This document shows, in pieces, positions 1 to 13,052 of a DNA stretch of 64,000 nt. Position numbers and translations under genes: made by a program. The notes under the pieces were generated by a model, which was not told the DNA's origin, did not search any database, and saw only the letters and a list, made by a program, of their open reading frames with translations. Position 1 is the first letter of the stretch, and every line of letters starts with the position of its first letter. This DNA comes from Hymenoscyphus infarciens (Eukaryota; Ascomycota; Leotiomycetes; Helotiales; Helotiaceae), in contig LLCB01000005.1 in NCBI GenBank assembly GCA_001414345.1, forward strand, positions 186,001 to 250,000, in the 5' to 3' direction.

Positions 1-923
1 TTAGAAATAACCTAAGAAGTTTAGATTGTTGGTTAGAGATTAGATAGATGGCGGCTACCACTGCTTTGAGAACTTTATGAATTAATGACTTGAAACACTC
101 TACTCTTCTTCCAGTATTGCTTCGAATCTTGGCTGCAGTTGATATCATTTAATATGGGTGATGCTAAGGGAGACCAGTCCGGCCCGATAAGTTGGCCGAA
201 GACCGAGAGTCGGACCGAACTTTCATCAGCCCCTAGACACTGTCACGTTTTTCTTGCTTGAGCTATCACGTTCTTTCCTACCTCTTTGTCTAGTTGTTCC
301 AACTATCTAAACTAATTCAACGTAACTATCCTAGATAATCGTGAGAATATACAGAAGAAACTAGTAAGTTTCCTTGATTCGAAGTATTTGAAGTGATATT
401 AATTTATAACTACTACTTTTCTATCTATTTAAAAGCTTCTCGAGCTTAGAACTCTTCTTATAATCTAACGTCTATTACCTTCTTCTAAGTAGTAGTGAAA
501 ATAGCTATAGGATTTCGCTAATCTCTTTAGAAATATTTTTATTTTTATATTAAAACGTAATTTTCTTAAACTAGTTTCTATATATAAAGCGAAAAATAAA
601 AGAGAAATTTCAATTAGTTAATATCTTTTGTTTTTAGAAAAAAGAGGAAAAATTAAATTTAAGTTCTTTTATAAGTAATTTCTAGAATTACTTACTCGAG
701 TAGAAGAAGTAGAAGCTTCTAATCTGAATAGCCTAAGGTATAGGTTATCTAATATAGCTTTCTTTAGCTCTTCTTTTCTTTGGCTATAGAGCTACTACGA
801 GTCTGTCTTTGGTTTAGAATAAGTGGCCAGGAATTTCAATCGCTGGTTATCCTAATTGTCAATGTTGACCTATATTCTAGCCTCCGGACCCTACTAATCT
901 AAATGCTTCTTAGTAGGCTAATA
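1..923. other. Unassigned left flank of the copia insertion
   Basis: The first 250-300 bp have ordinary base composition but no reading frame or splice pattern I recognise. From about 300 onward the sequence becomes AT-rich and looks RIP-affected. It ends at the 5-bp target duplication of the copia element. I see no gene here. Confidence 0.5.
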
Positions 924-928
924 ATTTC

Positions 929-1058
929 TATTAAATATCCGTATCTATTATATAATATAGGTCTTCCTAAACTCTTTTATATATAAGTAGAGAGTAATTC
1001 CTCTCTAGTATTACTTAAGTAATATAATTATATCGAATCTTATACTATCCTTTCAATA
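929..1058 (+). repeat. 5' LTR of the copia element
   Basis: This 130-bp direct repeat aligns end to end with 13053-13182, with mostly transition differences (C/T, G/A). It is preceded by ATTTC at 924-928. Confidence 0.92.
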
Positions 1059-1071
1059 GGTTATAAGCCTG
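1059..1071 (+). other. Probable primer-binding site, half-tRNA iMet type
   Basis: Directly after the 5' LTR the sequence reads GGTTATAAGCCT. With one G-to-A change it would be GGTTATGAGCC, the complement of the initiator-Met tRNA anticodon arm (GGCTCATAACC). Priming from a cleaved initiator tRNA at the anticodon arm is known for copia-class elements. The tRNA sequence is from general knowledge and was not searched. Confidence 0.6.
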
Positions 1072-3971
1072 GAATTCTATTCTAGACTTATTAATTAAAT
1101 TATCGCTAAGTTCTTAAATAATTCCTTAATCTAGTATAAGCGTGTTCTACTAATAGATATATAAGTTATTATAATTTAAAAAATAGGATCTCTTATATCT
1201 ATTATACCTAGTATTACTACTCCTAATTTATCTTAATATACGTTATAATAAAAATACTAAGATATCTAAGTACTAAAATACTAGGTTAACCTCTAACCTA
1301 GCTTATATAGCTCCTTAGTAATAAAACACTTAGTAACCTTAAAGAAGTTAAAAAACACTAACCTCTTAATATACTACCTAGATAGTTTATAAGATTATAT
1401 TAATATAAGCGAAAAATTCGAAATAAACATATTAGAAGAAATAAGGTCTTAAGAGATTACTAAGATCTAATTTAGAATAAGTTAAGAAAGGCTAAGAGTA
1501 GTCTTAAGAAGACGCTTCCTAGCTTATTAAATAATAAAGAAGATAAGATAGTACTTACTTATATTATACTTTAGACTTAATCTTTTTCTCTATTATACTT
1601 AAACTCTTCTTTAAACTTATCTTAAACACTTTTATAAAGATAACCTACTCGAAGACTCCGACTATATACCCTCTAATCTAGAATCCGAATCCGAATCTAA
1701 AACCGAATCTAAAACTAATACTAGCTCTAATACTACTGAATTATTCTTATTAGAAAACGAACTTCTTCCTTCTCCTCTAAGCTCTATAAATATCTTTAGA
1801 CTCTATACTAAAGAACCTTTACTTATTACTTCTACCTCCTCTACTTCTAGCCTACCTAGCTCTCTTTAATTATATCTATTAAAAATTAAACTTAGAATAA
1901 TATCTAAGAGCTCGATAAAGCTAACTAGACTAAATAGGAAAGACGAGTCGTTAACAGCCTCTATATTAAAGACTACTACTATAAATAGCTTATTACTTAT
2001 AAGAAGTAGTAACTAGATACTCTCTTAGTAGTATAAGCTATAGGTCTTAGATAAGCTACTATCCTAGAGCTAATAGTAGCTAAGAAGAAAGAATATAGAA
2101 AGGAGGATAAAGAATAGGTTAAATTCTTAGACATTAGATTCTATATAATACGTAGTAAGTATAGCTTCTTAGCTAGGAACTATATTAAGAACGATAATAA
2201 CAATGTCCTATAACTCCTTATAAAACTTAAGAATAGATTTCAGCTTAAAGGATTAGTATAATTTAATCGACTTATAGGCAAACTCTTATCCTTATAGCTT
2301 AACGTCTTTACCTCTATTTAAGAGTATAACTCTTAGTTTCTCTAAATCGATTATAAGCTCTTACTTATCTTACTAGACGTTAAACTTAAGAATCCTTAGT
2401 TTAGCTAACTCTATATATTCAGCCTTACTCTAGTATATAACACTTTTAAAGAATATTAGGCCTAGACTTATAACTATATTAACAATACTAGCTATATTAT
2501 ACCTATTAGTAAACTTATAATAGTAGTCTAAAAGAAGGAATAGCGTATAACTACGGATACTAATAATATAATAATAGATATACTTACTTATAAACAATCT
2601 AGAACTAATAAAACACTAAAATATATATACTATAGTAAAATATATTATCTAGAAGCGAACTATATTAAGAAATATCCTTACTTAAAGCTAGCTTATAATA
2701 AGCAAATAGCTAATAAAGCGGCTATAAAAGCTACTAAACGTAAGAAGCGTCCTTGCCTCTAAGACGATATCTAGGATTAGAAGAAGAAGTTAAAAGATAA
2801 GAATACTAAAACTACTACTATAGTATTTATAAGACTATCGGTTATTAACTAAAATAACGAAGCCGACTACTACTCCTACTCTATCCCTTATTAAGCTTAG
2901 ATAGTATATCTTATACTAAATCTTAAAGTACTAAGAGCCTTAATACCTAAATCCTTATTATAAAGATAGATTATTAATAGTAGGTGCTCTAAATCTATCT
3001 ATTACTAAAAGTTACTCTTTATAAATCTAGAGCCTCTAGACCTTAATAAACTATAAGTAGTAGTAGGTATTAGTAGAATACAATTACCTATTATCTTTAA
3101 AGGAATAGTAAAGTTAGTTATAGAAATAGAAACTAGACTATAGATACTACTACTCTCTAATATACTCTACTACTCTACTCTAAGAGCTAACCTTCTTTCT
3201 TTTTTATAGCTACTAAATAAGAGGCTCTAGATAGACTTATAGAAAACATATAGGTATATTTAAACTCTATTAAATACTAAAACTCTATACGTCTATAAAC
3301 TTACTATTAAAGACAACCTCTAAATATTAATACTAGGAACTCTTCCTAGTACTATAATTTAGCTTATAGAGTATAAAGGACTTCTAGTACTTCTAAGCTA
3401 ATATAAGCTCCTACTACGCCTTTACTTATACTCTAAAACATTAGCTAAAGCCTAGATCGTCTATACTAATAAGCTAGTAAATATAACTTAGTATACTTAC
3501 TTAGAATATATAAGTAATAAAGTAATTAAGACACTTTATAAAAGATCTTATAGTATAGATAAAAAGACATATATAGAAGGCTATACTTATACTATCTATA
3601 TAGAAGGGTATATAAAATTAGTTTCTTATTTAAGCTATATAGAGCCTAGACGTTACTCTATAGAATTAGTATATATAGACGTTATAGGCTCTCTAAAACC
3701 TAGACTATTTAGTTTTCGATACTAGGTATACTTTTACTATAATAAAATAAAAGACGTAGAAGCCTATAGTATAAAATATAAAAGTAATATATTAGCCTAT
3801 TTTAAGGAATATACGGCTATCTATAAGCGCCTTAAACAACGAATCTATTATATTTATAGTAATAACGAGGGTGAATATATTAGTACTATCTTTAGTAAAT
3901 ATCTTAAGAAAGAAGGTATTATACTTAAAACTATAATTCTAAATAATTCTAAGATAAATAGAGCTACTAAA

Positions 3972-4336
3972 TATAACGGTATACCGTCCTATATAGCCGA
4001 GATTATATAGCATATGCCGTATATATAAGGTTTTAGTAGTTGTTATTTTGTATTATCTAATTTAGGAAGGTTACGTACGTTTGTACGTCTGTTTAGACTT
4101 TTAGACGTACTTCGTAGAGTTCGAGCTTTTGTATTAGCCGACGTATGTCGTTGTTCGGTTTCGTATCTCTTTTTTATATTATCTGAAACCTCTTATATAT
4201 AGCTGTCTACTCTTAGAGTTAGAAAAGGCTAGTTATTGTTTTCTTCTATATTAGAGCCTAGTATCTATATACGTTATTCTACTATACGTACTCCTATATA
4301 CCTCTACTATAGTTATATATATTTCGTATTATTATA
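3972..4336 (+). repeat. 5' LTR of nested element copy 1
   Basis: This 365-bp repeat matches 7909-8273 throughout, with mostly transition differences. It is preceded by CTAAA. Confidence 0.92.
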
Positions 4337-5769
4337 TAAAAATAATAACTGTTCTTCGCTAATAATAGCTTTAATAATATCTCTTTTTAAGCTTATCGCT
4401 GCTCTTTGTTTAGAAGTCGATTTATACTCGATTTAGAATATTACGATAGTATTCTTATATAGCCGGGTAATTAGAGACTACTTAGATAGCTAGTAATACT
4501 AGGGTTTAGTATCTATATAGATAGCTAGTAAAAATCGTGTTTTAGTATATATTAAGGGATTAGAATACGCTAAGTGTTTCTAAGAGTCTTAATAACCCTA
4601 GGTTCGGTAAATAAGTCGACTTATAATAGTTATCTAGAAGGCTTCCGAATCTAACCTTACCCCCCCTCTCTCTAGTTCTGTTATAAGGCGTTGAATAACC
4701 TTCTAGAGCTACTCTCTCTCTCTTTTTTCGAAAGACTCTCTAAACCCTCTTCGAACTGAAACCGTATAGTAAATATAAAAGGTTCTAAAGAGACTTTTTA
4801 AATATAGATAATAGGCGGACGAGATAGAGGTAAAAGGTATATAAAGAATAAAATAATTAGTTAGAGAGATAGAGAATAAAATTATAAGCGAACTTTAAAG
4901 TTAAAAATCTTATCTCTAAACTCTCTCTAATCCGACTCTTATTTAACTCTTCTTTACTTTTAAGCTCTAATTTAGACCTCTTTTACTTAAGAGATATAGT
5001 TAGCTCTAATACCTTCCGACTTATCTAATATAGTATTAAAGCCTTTTTAAATACCCTCTAACCTTAATAAAAAAAAAGTAAGATAACTGAAAAGATCGAA
5101 CCTTTAAGATAACAGCATTTCACTTATATACTAATAATAGAAGATATTAGTATAAGATAGACTCTACGTGAATACTAACTACTACGGTTTACCTCTAATA
5201 AACTAGACTAGCTAGGAACTATCTAGAGCCTAGATACGAGTTAGAGTCGGTTTAGAATACTTTCTAAGATTAAGAAGAGATAGTTGCCTTTTTAGATATC
5301 TACTTTTTAACTAGTTATAAGATAGAGAATGCTTAGAACGCTTTTAGATCCTTATAAATAGACGACGAAGATAGTCGAATTTAGTTCTATAATAGAACTA
5401 CGATAACCTCTTCTAAGGACACCTCTCTTTCCGAAAGCCGCTCAAATAGCACTCGTATACTAAGATCTAGAAGATCTCGACGAAATAACAGTTAAAGAGA
5501 CTAGTAGGACTTCTCAAATGTAGACTAGATACGGTCGGTTATATAAGCTTTTAGAAGTAGAAAATCAAGAAATAAAGGATCGGCTAGCTAAGCTAGAAAA
5601 GAGAGTAAGTGAACTTATAATTTCAAAGTTAATAAATCGCTACTCTAAACCCTCTCTGATCCGATCCTCTTTCGAACCCTTAATCGAACCCTCTCCTACT
5701 TCTAAGCCTAAATTTATACCTTTTTCAGCTACGAGCAGCTGCCTCTAATGCCTTCCTACTACTTCCCAA

Positions 5770-7510
5770 CCCTTAAATCGGATACGAATCGGTCGAAATA
5801 CGCTTTCTATTAAGATAAAACTTAGAAGCGAGCTCTTAGCTAAGTTATTACTATCTTTATTAATCCCGACTAAACATTATCTAACTCTACTCTAAACTTC
5901 CCTCGAAAATACCTCTACTAGCGAACAACTAAAAAGAATACGAATTACTCGGTTATAGACCGAGTCCCCGCTAGTATAAAGGTTAAAAGAGATAGAAGTT
6001 AAAAGAGATAGAAGTAGAATTAAGAATAAAGTTATACTAAAGAAACTTTTACCGACTTTAAAAGGTTACTTTTTAAGTATAGCTATACTCGGAGAGATAC
6101 TAGAATCGGAAAGCTTCTTTTATATATAGGACAAGATTACACCTTAGCTCTAAAACTCGTCTACTACTTTTAAGAGACGCTAGAATTATAACTTTGCTAA
6201 AATAGTAAACGATCTTTTAACTATAGATAAGGAGCAAAACCGAAGCACTTCGGTTTAGAATATCCCTCTATCTAGCTCTAAACTCCCTATAATCTAATAG
6301 CAACTCTTTCTTCGAAATCGGAAGATAAATAAGTCCTTAAGTACTCTAATTTAGACCCGAATCACTAAAGGGAACGAGGCAGCCTACAGGCCTAAGCAAT
6401 ATAGTTTATACAATAGTACTAATAAATATTATACCTAAAACTATTCCTTTTATTATCCTAAACTCAGACGACAATTTCAACTTCAACAACTCAGTAACAA
6501 CTTCGCCTTTGACTATCTAAACCACCCCTTTATTTGTCCCTAGATACTTAGATAATTCAATAAACTTCAGTAATAACTTCGCCTTTAATTAGCTAGAACT
6601 ACTCCTTTTCTTATCCTAAACGTTAGATAGTAAAACTCTAACAACTTCGGAAACAACTTTGCCTTTAACTAGCTAAAACCCCACTAACTCTGATTAGAGT
6701 CTTATAGTCTTTATATTCTTTCTTACTTTCTTTCACTTCTGGCCGAGCTAGAAGTCCTTTTTTTTATTTAAACTTTCGAATCAGATACGAATTAAATCAG
6801 TACGCTCTTAAAAGGATAGTAACCTCTTAGCTAAGTTATCACTATCTACGATATTATTAAATTTTCATTTCCGACTTTACCTTTTTAAATTCTTCAAATC
6901 AGATACAAGTCAGTACGCTCTCAAAGTAAGCTCTTAACTAAGTTATTACTACCTCTTAACCGAACGACTTCCGACTCTACTCTGAATTCGCCTCTAAATA
7001 TTCTAAACTTTTTCTTTCCTACTTTCTTTTACTTCTAGCCAGGCTAGAAGTTCCTTTTTTATTTAGATTCTTCAAATCAGATACGAATCAGTACACCCTC
7101 GAAGTAAACTCTTAGCTAAGATATCACTATCGCCTATAACGTTACCTCTTAATGTTTGCTTCCAACTCTCTTTTAAATTCACCTTCGACTTTTGAATTTT
7201 TATTCTAAACTTTTTTAAACCTATACTCTTTTAGTAATTCGAATCAGATACAAATCAGTACGCTCTCAAAGTAAGCTCTTAACTAAGTTATCACTACCTC
7301 TTAACTAAACAACCTCCGACTCTACTCTAAATTTCACCTTCAACTTTTTAAACTTTTTAAACTTTTAAACTTTAGACTTTAAACTTTTTCCGACCTACCA
7401 GATAGAATCGGACTATACTCTTTTAGTGAATTTTTCAAATCGGATACGAATCAGTTGAAATACGCTTTCTATTAAGACGAAACCTAGAAGTAAGCTCTTA
7501 ATTAAGTTAT
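5770..7510 (+). repeat. Dispersed repeats inside the pol-less LTR element
   Basis: A roughly 60-80 bp motif recurs near 5775, 6777, 6894, 7071, 7236 and 7432. It starts like TCAAATCAGATACGAATCAG and ends with a TAAGCTCTTAACTAAGTTAT-like stretch. The 6.78-7.5 kb copies are spaced about 120-200 bp apart, with C/T-rich spacers. The same motif, reverse-complemented, recurs in the second copy at 44.2-45.5 kb. Confidence 0.75.
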
Positions 7511-7894
7511 CACTGTCAACCTTAACCGAACACTATCCGACTCTTACTTTAAACTTTTCTAATTTTACTTTAAACTTTCTCCAACCTACTAGACAGATCG
7601 GACTACACTCTTTTAGCAGACGCGAATACTTACTTTAATATTAAAGGATTAAAAACGAAGTCTCTATTTTATAAGCATCTACAAACTAGGTCGGTTACAA
7701 TTCAGGACCGATATCTCATCTCGCTTACAACATTACAATAAACAAATAAACAAAGCGTCTTCGAACCTAGGTCAGCTATAATTCAGACCCTAATCTACCT
7801 TTTCGCTTACAACAAATACAACAAATACAACAACTTACGCCATCCCGATTCAGCCCTAAACGATAAGATAGACAGACTCGAAGACGAGTCTTTT

Positions 7895-7908
7895 TCAAGG
7901 GAGGGGGA
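7895..7908 (+). other. Polypurine tract of the nested LTR element
   Basis: A purine run immediately before the 3' LTR is the expected plus-strand primer site. The second copy has the matching C/T run beside its left LTR at 43721-43731. Confidence 0.7.
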
Positions 7909-8273
7909 TATGACAGCATACTATCCTATATAGCCGAGATTACATAGCATATACCGTATATACAAGGTTTCAGTAGTTATTATTTTACATTATCTAATTT
8001 AGGAAGGTTACGTACGTCCGTACGTCTGTCTAGACTTTCAGACATACTTTATAGGGTTCGGGCTTTTATATTAGCCGACGTATATCGTTATTCGGTTTCG
8101 TACCTCTTTTTTATATTATCTAAAACCTCTTATATATAGCTACCTACTCCTAGAGTTAGAAAAGGCTAGTTATTATTTTCTTCTATATTAGAGCCTAGTA
8201 TCTATATACGTTATTCTACTATACGCACTTCTATATACCTCTACTATAGTTGTATATATTTCGTACTATTATA
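7909..8273 (+). repeat. 3' LTR of nested element copy 1
   Basis: The same 365-bp repeat as 3972-4336, followed by CTAAA at 8274-8278. Confidence 0.92.
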
Positions 8274-11200
8274 CTAAACGCCTAGACTAAACCTTATAAT
8301 AAATAGTAGAGATAATAAGAAGGTACTATCTTAACTTTCGTATTAACTATCTTTAGTCTAAATTGTTATAAACCTTTGTTTATCTTTATTAAAGACGTAT
8401 TTATATAGCTACTAAAATTTCCCTCTTTAAGGCTATTACTAGCTTATACTCTTATATTAATTATTTAAGAATTATAGAGTTATAGTATATAGTTCTTAAA
8501 AATAAGTTTAAAAAGAGTAAGCTTAAAAAGGCTTAAACCTTTTCTAGACGCCTAATAGGCTATAAAGGAGATTATATTAAGTAGATCTAGACTACTAATA
8601 AGAAAATCGTTTAAGCTAATAATATTTATATTAACGAAATATAAGTTAACTTATAAGAGAAAGAACTAGTACCTAAAGTCCCTACCTCTAAGATTACTCT
8701 AGACTAATAACTTAATAAAGTAGATTCTAATTAATAACAAAGTAAGAACCTTAAAGCTAACTCTATATTTAAAATTAAGAGAGCTGTTATAGATACTACT
8801 AAAGTGGTTATAAAGCTAATTAAGAAGTCTTATAAATATAAGTTATAAACTACTAGTAAGATATACTAGTAAGAGATAAAAGATTAAAGACCTATATCTC
8901 TAAAAGGAAGGGGTTAAATAAAGAAACTACGAGTATACCTAAGACTAGGCTACTTACTACCTAAGCTCGAAGGCTCTAGATTTATAGAGCTATCTAACGA
9001 TTTAGAAAACGATATTCTAGTACTTCGTCGAAATAAAGAAGTAATACCTCTACCTACTCTACTATCACCGCTAAAGCTTATAATCGTTATATACTATAAT
9101 CTAGCTATACCTACTACTATAAGAGTATTAAGGTTATATATACGTTAAAGGTTATAACCTTCTATAGACAACAATAGCTCTAACCTTAGTAGTCCTAGAA
9201 CCTTACTAGACGATATAGTAGACTATATAGACGACTATAGCCTTTAACTAACACTCTTATCTAACCTACTACTATTCGCTCTTATCTACTAGCTAATTAA
9301 CGAGTTATAGTTTATAGTAGTACTACTAGCCTAGGTATAATATAACGTTTTTAAACTATAAATATATAAATAAGCCTACGCTTATACTAAAGCTAAGAAA
9401 TAGATAGAGGCTGAAAATAAAGAAGTAGACTCTATTAAGGAAAATAATACTTAGAAGGTAGTAAATAGACTAGTAAACTAAAAAGTCCTTATAAATAGAT
9501 AGGTTTATAAACTTAAGATAGGCGATAAAGGCTAGGTTATCTAGTATAAGGCCTACTAGGTAGTCTACGGCTTTAAATAAGAAGAGAGCATCGACTTTAA
9601 TAAAACTTTCACTACTATTATAAAGCTAATAAGCTATAAACTTATCTTTATAATTACTACTACTCTAAACTAAGAGATTAAATAGATAGACGTTAAAACT
9701 GCCTTTTTATATAGTAATATTAAAGAAGAGGTCTATATAGAACTCTTAAATAGTAGAAGGGATAGTACTAAAGTCTATAAACTTAAAAAAGTACTCTATA
9801 GATTAAAATAAGCTTCTAAAGTCTAGTATAATACTCTCTATAGCTTTTTAAAAACGCTTAGCTTTAAACTACTTAATATAAATACTAGAGTCTTCTATTA
9901 TAAAGACATTATTATTATAGCCTATGTCGACGACCTTCTTATTACTAGTAGCTTAATAAAAGAAATCGATAAAATTAAGATAGTACTTAGTTAATAATTT
10001 AAGATATCTAATCTTAGACTAGTAGCCTTCTATCTTAGAATAATAGTAACTTATAATAGGAGGTAATATACTCTTTAGTTAAGATAATACGTCTATATTA
10101 AAAAAATACTTTATAACTTTAATATACTTAAAGCTAAGATATGTTATATACTAATAGAAGTAAATAATTATCTTATAAGTACCTTTAAAGACTATAAGGT
10201 ATTAAAGACTTTTAGACGTTAATATTAGTTTATAATAGACTTACTTATATATACTATACTTAGTACTTAACTAGATATTACTTACTCTATATCTATTATA
10301 AGTAGATTCTTATCTAATTTAACTAATAAATATTAGATAGTAGTAAAACGAATTATATATTATCTTAAAGGTATTATAAACTATAACTTAGTATTTTAAG
10401 GTAAGCTTAAGAGACTTATAAGCTATTTAGATACTAACTAGGCTAGATATTATAAAACTAGATAATCTACTTTTAAATACCTCTTTAATATTAGTAGTAG
10501 CGCTATCTTATAGTTATTTAAAAGATAGGCTACGGTCTTACTATTCTTATATAAAGTAGAACTTAAGAGAGAGATAAATACTATAAACAAAGCTATTTAG
10601 CTATAACGTCTCTTAGATTAGCTTATCTTAGAGACTAAACTAAGGGTTATTATAGTAATCCTTTATAATAATTAAGAGACTATAGTACTTATAAAAAACC
10701 CTATCTACTATAACTATACTAAGTATATTACTACTTAAGACGCTAAGGTTAGAGAAGTATAAGCTAAAGAATATATAAACCTTATATTTATTAGTATAAA
10801 AGAGTAAGTAGTAGATAGACTTATAAAACCCTTTCTTAGGAATGCTTTTAAGAAGTTCTAATTCTTAATAGATGTTAAGAAGAGAGGTGTTTAAAAGCTT
10901 AGTAGAGTATTACTATTACTTTATACTTGCTTAAAAATACTATAGAGCTATATCTAATACTTTAAAGAAAATAAAAGAAGGTTATATAATATACTCTTTA
11001 TATTTATACTATTATACTTTTAGATATTAAAGAATAGACTTAGTACTTAAAAAACGTTTTTTATTATAGTTTTTAAAAGTTATATAACTATATAGTATAA
11101 ATTATAGAGAGAGATTATATCGCTAAGACTAATAATTCGTATTACGTAGTTAGCTATCTAGCGCCCTAGCTACTATACTAACTACCTATATATACCTAAT

Positions 11201-11277
11201 ACTTAAATATCTTATAATTAAACTCTCTTTATTATCTATAAAAATTATCTTTTTTAAAACACTTATCTTACTTAAAA

Positions 11278-12940
11278 ATGTTAAATACTAGAATTATCTC
11301 TAGTATAACTCTTAAGAAGTTAAAAGCTATTACTCTCTTAAAAGAACTCTTCTTTAACTTTATAGATATTAATACTTGATACTTAAAACTCCTATTACTT
11401 AGAAGTCTAAAGACTAACTCTACTAGTTATAATATCTAGTATTACTTATCTAAAATTAATAGTAGCTATAATAGAGTATACTTACTTTACTAGATTATAT
11501 AATACTCTATTATCTATTATATAAAGTAGGAAAAAGTAAACTAGTAAGATAATATAAATAAGTACTATCTACTATTTAAATACTTCTTATATATCTTTAG
11601 TCTAGACTAAATTAAGTTCTAAGATATAATTATTATACTTATAGTTACTTAGATAGAAACCTAGGTTAAAATAAATTAGTTATAATACCTTACTATACTA
11701 TAGCATATTTAGATTATAGTTATTAAACGAAAACTCTTTATAGGTCTATAACTTCTTATTCTAGATATTAACACTGAAGTTAAGTATTAAGATACTGATA
11801 TTATCTCTTTTATAAGTCTACTTAGTATATAAAGAAAATTTATTAACTATTTATAAAAGAATAGAGGTATAAGAAACCTTAATATATAGATTAGTAGGGG
11901 AGGTAATACTAGCCTAGTTAGGAGATGTCTAGCTATCTTAAGTTACTTTATTTAAGACCTTGCTAATAACTAGGACTACCTTAAACAGTGGCTTTAGAGT
12001 CTTAGTTACTTTAAAGCTACTAGTTTTAAATAGATTACTCTTAGTACTTAAATCGACTCTTATAACTATACTCTTTCTATTAGAGTACTAATAAATAAAG
12101 TTATTAATCTCTATCCTTAGAAGCTTTTAAAAGGAAGAAAACCTATCCTAGTAGACCTAGTCTAGGATAACTCTAAGAGTAAATAGGCTCTTAACAACTA
12201 CTCTAGGTATAAGAGTACTAATTTAGATAATATTAAAGATAAGAATATAGAACCTATAGAAGTAGTAGAAGTAGTAGAATCTATAGAAGTAGTAGAACCT
12301 ATAGAAGCAGTAGAACCTATAGAAGTAGTAGAACCTATAAAAGTAGTAGAACCTATAGAAGTAATAGAAGTAGTAGAACCTATAAGAGATATATTACCAT
12401 CTACTATATAAAGTCCTAAAATTAAGCCGTCTCTAAAACGCCGTCGTTCTAATACTCTACTACCTCTACTATACTAAGTATCTATTATACTCTTTGAAGA
12501 AGCCTTTTAGATACTACTCTAACTCTTACTAACGAGGCCTACTAATATTATATATACTAAGTATAGAGGACTCTTAATTAAACGTTTTACTAGTATATAA
12601 AGGCGTATTAAAACTAATAGTACTAAGTATTTACTTAGTATTAATTAATTAATTAAAGTTAAAGTTAAGCCTAGTACTAATACGCTTAAAAGACGAGATA
12701 AGGACGTAAAGCGTAAGCGACTTCTTATATACTTAAGAGAGTATGTTAAGAATCGACTAGACTAGTTAACGGATTTCTACTATATCCTAGATAACTACGA
12801 CTATACGAATAATATAAGTATAAGAGGAGATACTATACTAGGTAACTTAACTATAGGAGGCGTCTTAGTATATACTATAGATATAGAAGGAGAGGACGAA
12901 GTTAATACCTTAAATTAACTTCTTAAAGGACTCTAATTAG
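11278..12940 (+). pseudogene. Extra decayed reading frame downstream of copia pol
   Basis: A plus-strand frame starting at an ATG at 11278 can be followed to about 12940 through TAA/TAG stops at probable Gln/Trp codons. It lies between the end of RNase H and the 3' LTR, where simple copia elements carry nothing. The first part has a capsid-like texture rich in aromatic and Leu residues. The middle has a Val-Val-Glu-Pro-Ile-Glu repeat (12250-12387). The end is very basic (Lys-Arg-Arg-Arg, Lys-Arg-Lys-Arg) and then acidic (Glu-Gly-Glu-Asp-Glu). It could be an extra element gene or the gag of another captured element. I do not recognise a family. Confidence 0.5.
12250..12387 (+). repeat. 18-bp minisatellite coding Val-Val-Glu-Pro-Ile-Glu
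   Basis: About seven imperfect units of an 18-bp motif (GTAGTAGAACCTATAGAA type), some shortened to 9 bp, keep one frame and code a hexapeptide repeat in the decayed frame around them. Confidence 0.8.
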
Positions 12941-13052
12941 TCTTCTTACTTATATATTCTTCCCTAGTTTTTTATTCTTTAAAGGTTTTTAGCTAAAGGT
13001 TTATTAAAGTATATTAGTATTATAATCTAGGAGTGTTTAGATTAAGTAGGAG

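Larger units (their letters stand above)
3972..8273 (+). mobile_element. Nested pol-less LTR retrotransposon, copy 1
   Basis: Two 365-bp LTRs (3972-4336 and 7909-8273) enclose a 3572-bp internal region. CTAAA is duplicated at 3967-3971 and 8274-8278. A purine-rich tract (AAGGGAGGGGGA) lies just before the 3' LTR, which sets plus orientation. I found no RT, integrase or RNase H motif inside. The first half has a gag-like texture and the second half carries dispersed repeats, so the element is probably non-autonomous (LARD-like). A second copy lies inverted at 43403-51843. The insertion interrupts the copia integrase. Confidence 0.9.
1990..10863 (+). pseudogene. Copia gag-pol relic (gag, protease, integrase, RT, RNase H)
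   Basis: The reading can be followed through many TAA/TAG stops at Gln/Trp positions. A CCHC-like knuckle lies near 2630-2690, with Cys codons turned into Tyr. A protease-like Asp/Asn-Ser-x-Cys-Ser segment is near 2970-3000. Integrase starts near 3600 and is interrupted at 3972, resuming at 8279. RT carries Ala-Tyr-Val-Asp-Asp-Leu-Leu-Ile at about 9920-9943. The RNase H end near 10810-10862 (Lys-Pro-Phe-Leu-Arg-Asn-Ala-Phe-Lys) marks the end of pol. Order and motifs fit Ty1/copia. The element cannot encode protein now. Outer limits are approximate. Confidence 0.85.

Noticed and set aside
4236..4436. 66-codon open frame spanning the 5' LTR end of the nested element
   Set aside because: A chance opening in AT-rich LTR sequence that crosses the LTR boundary.
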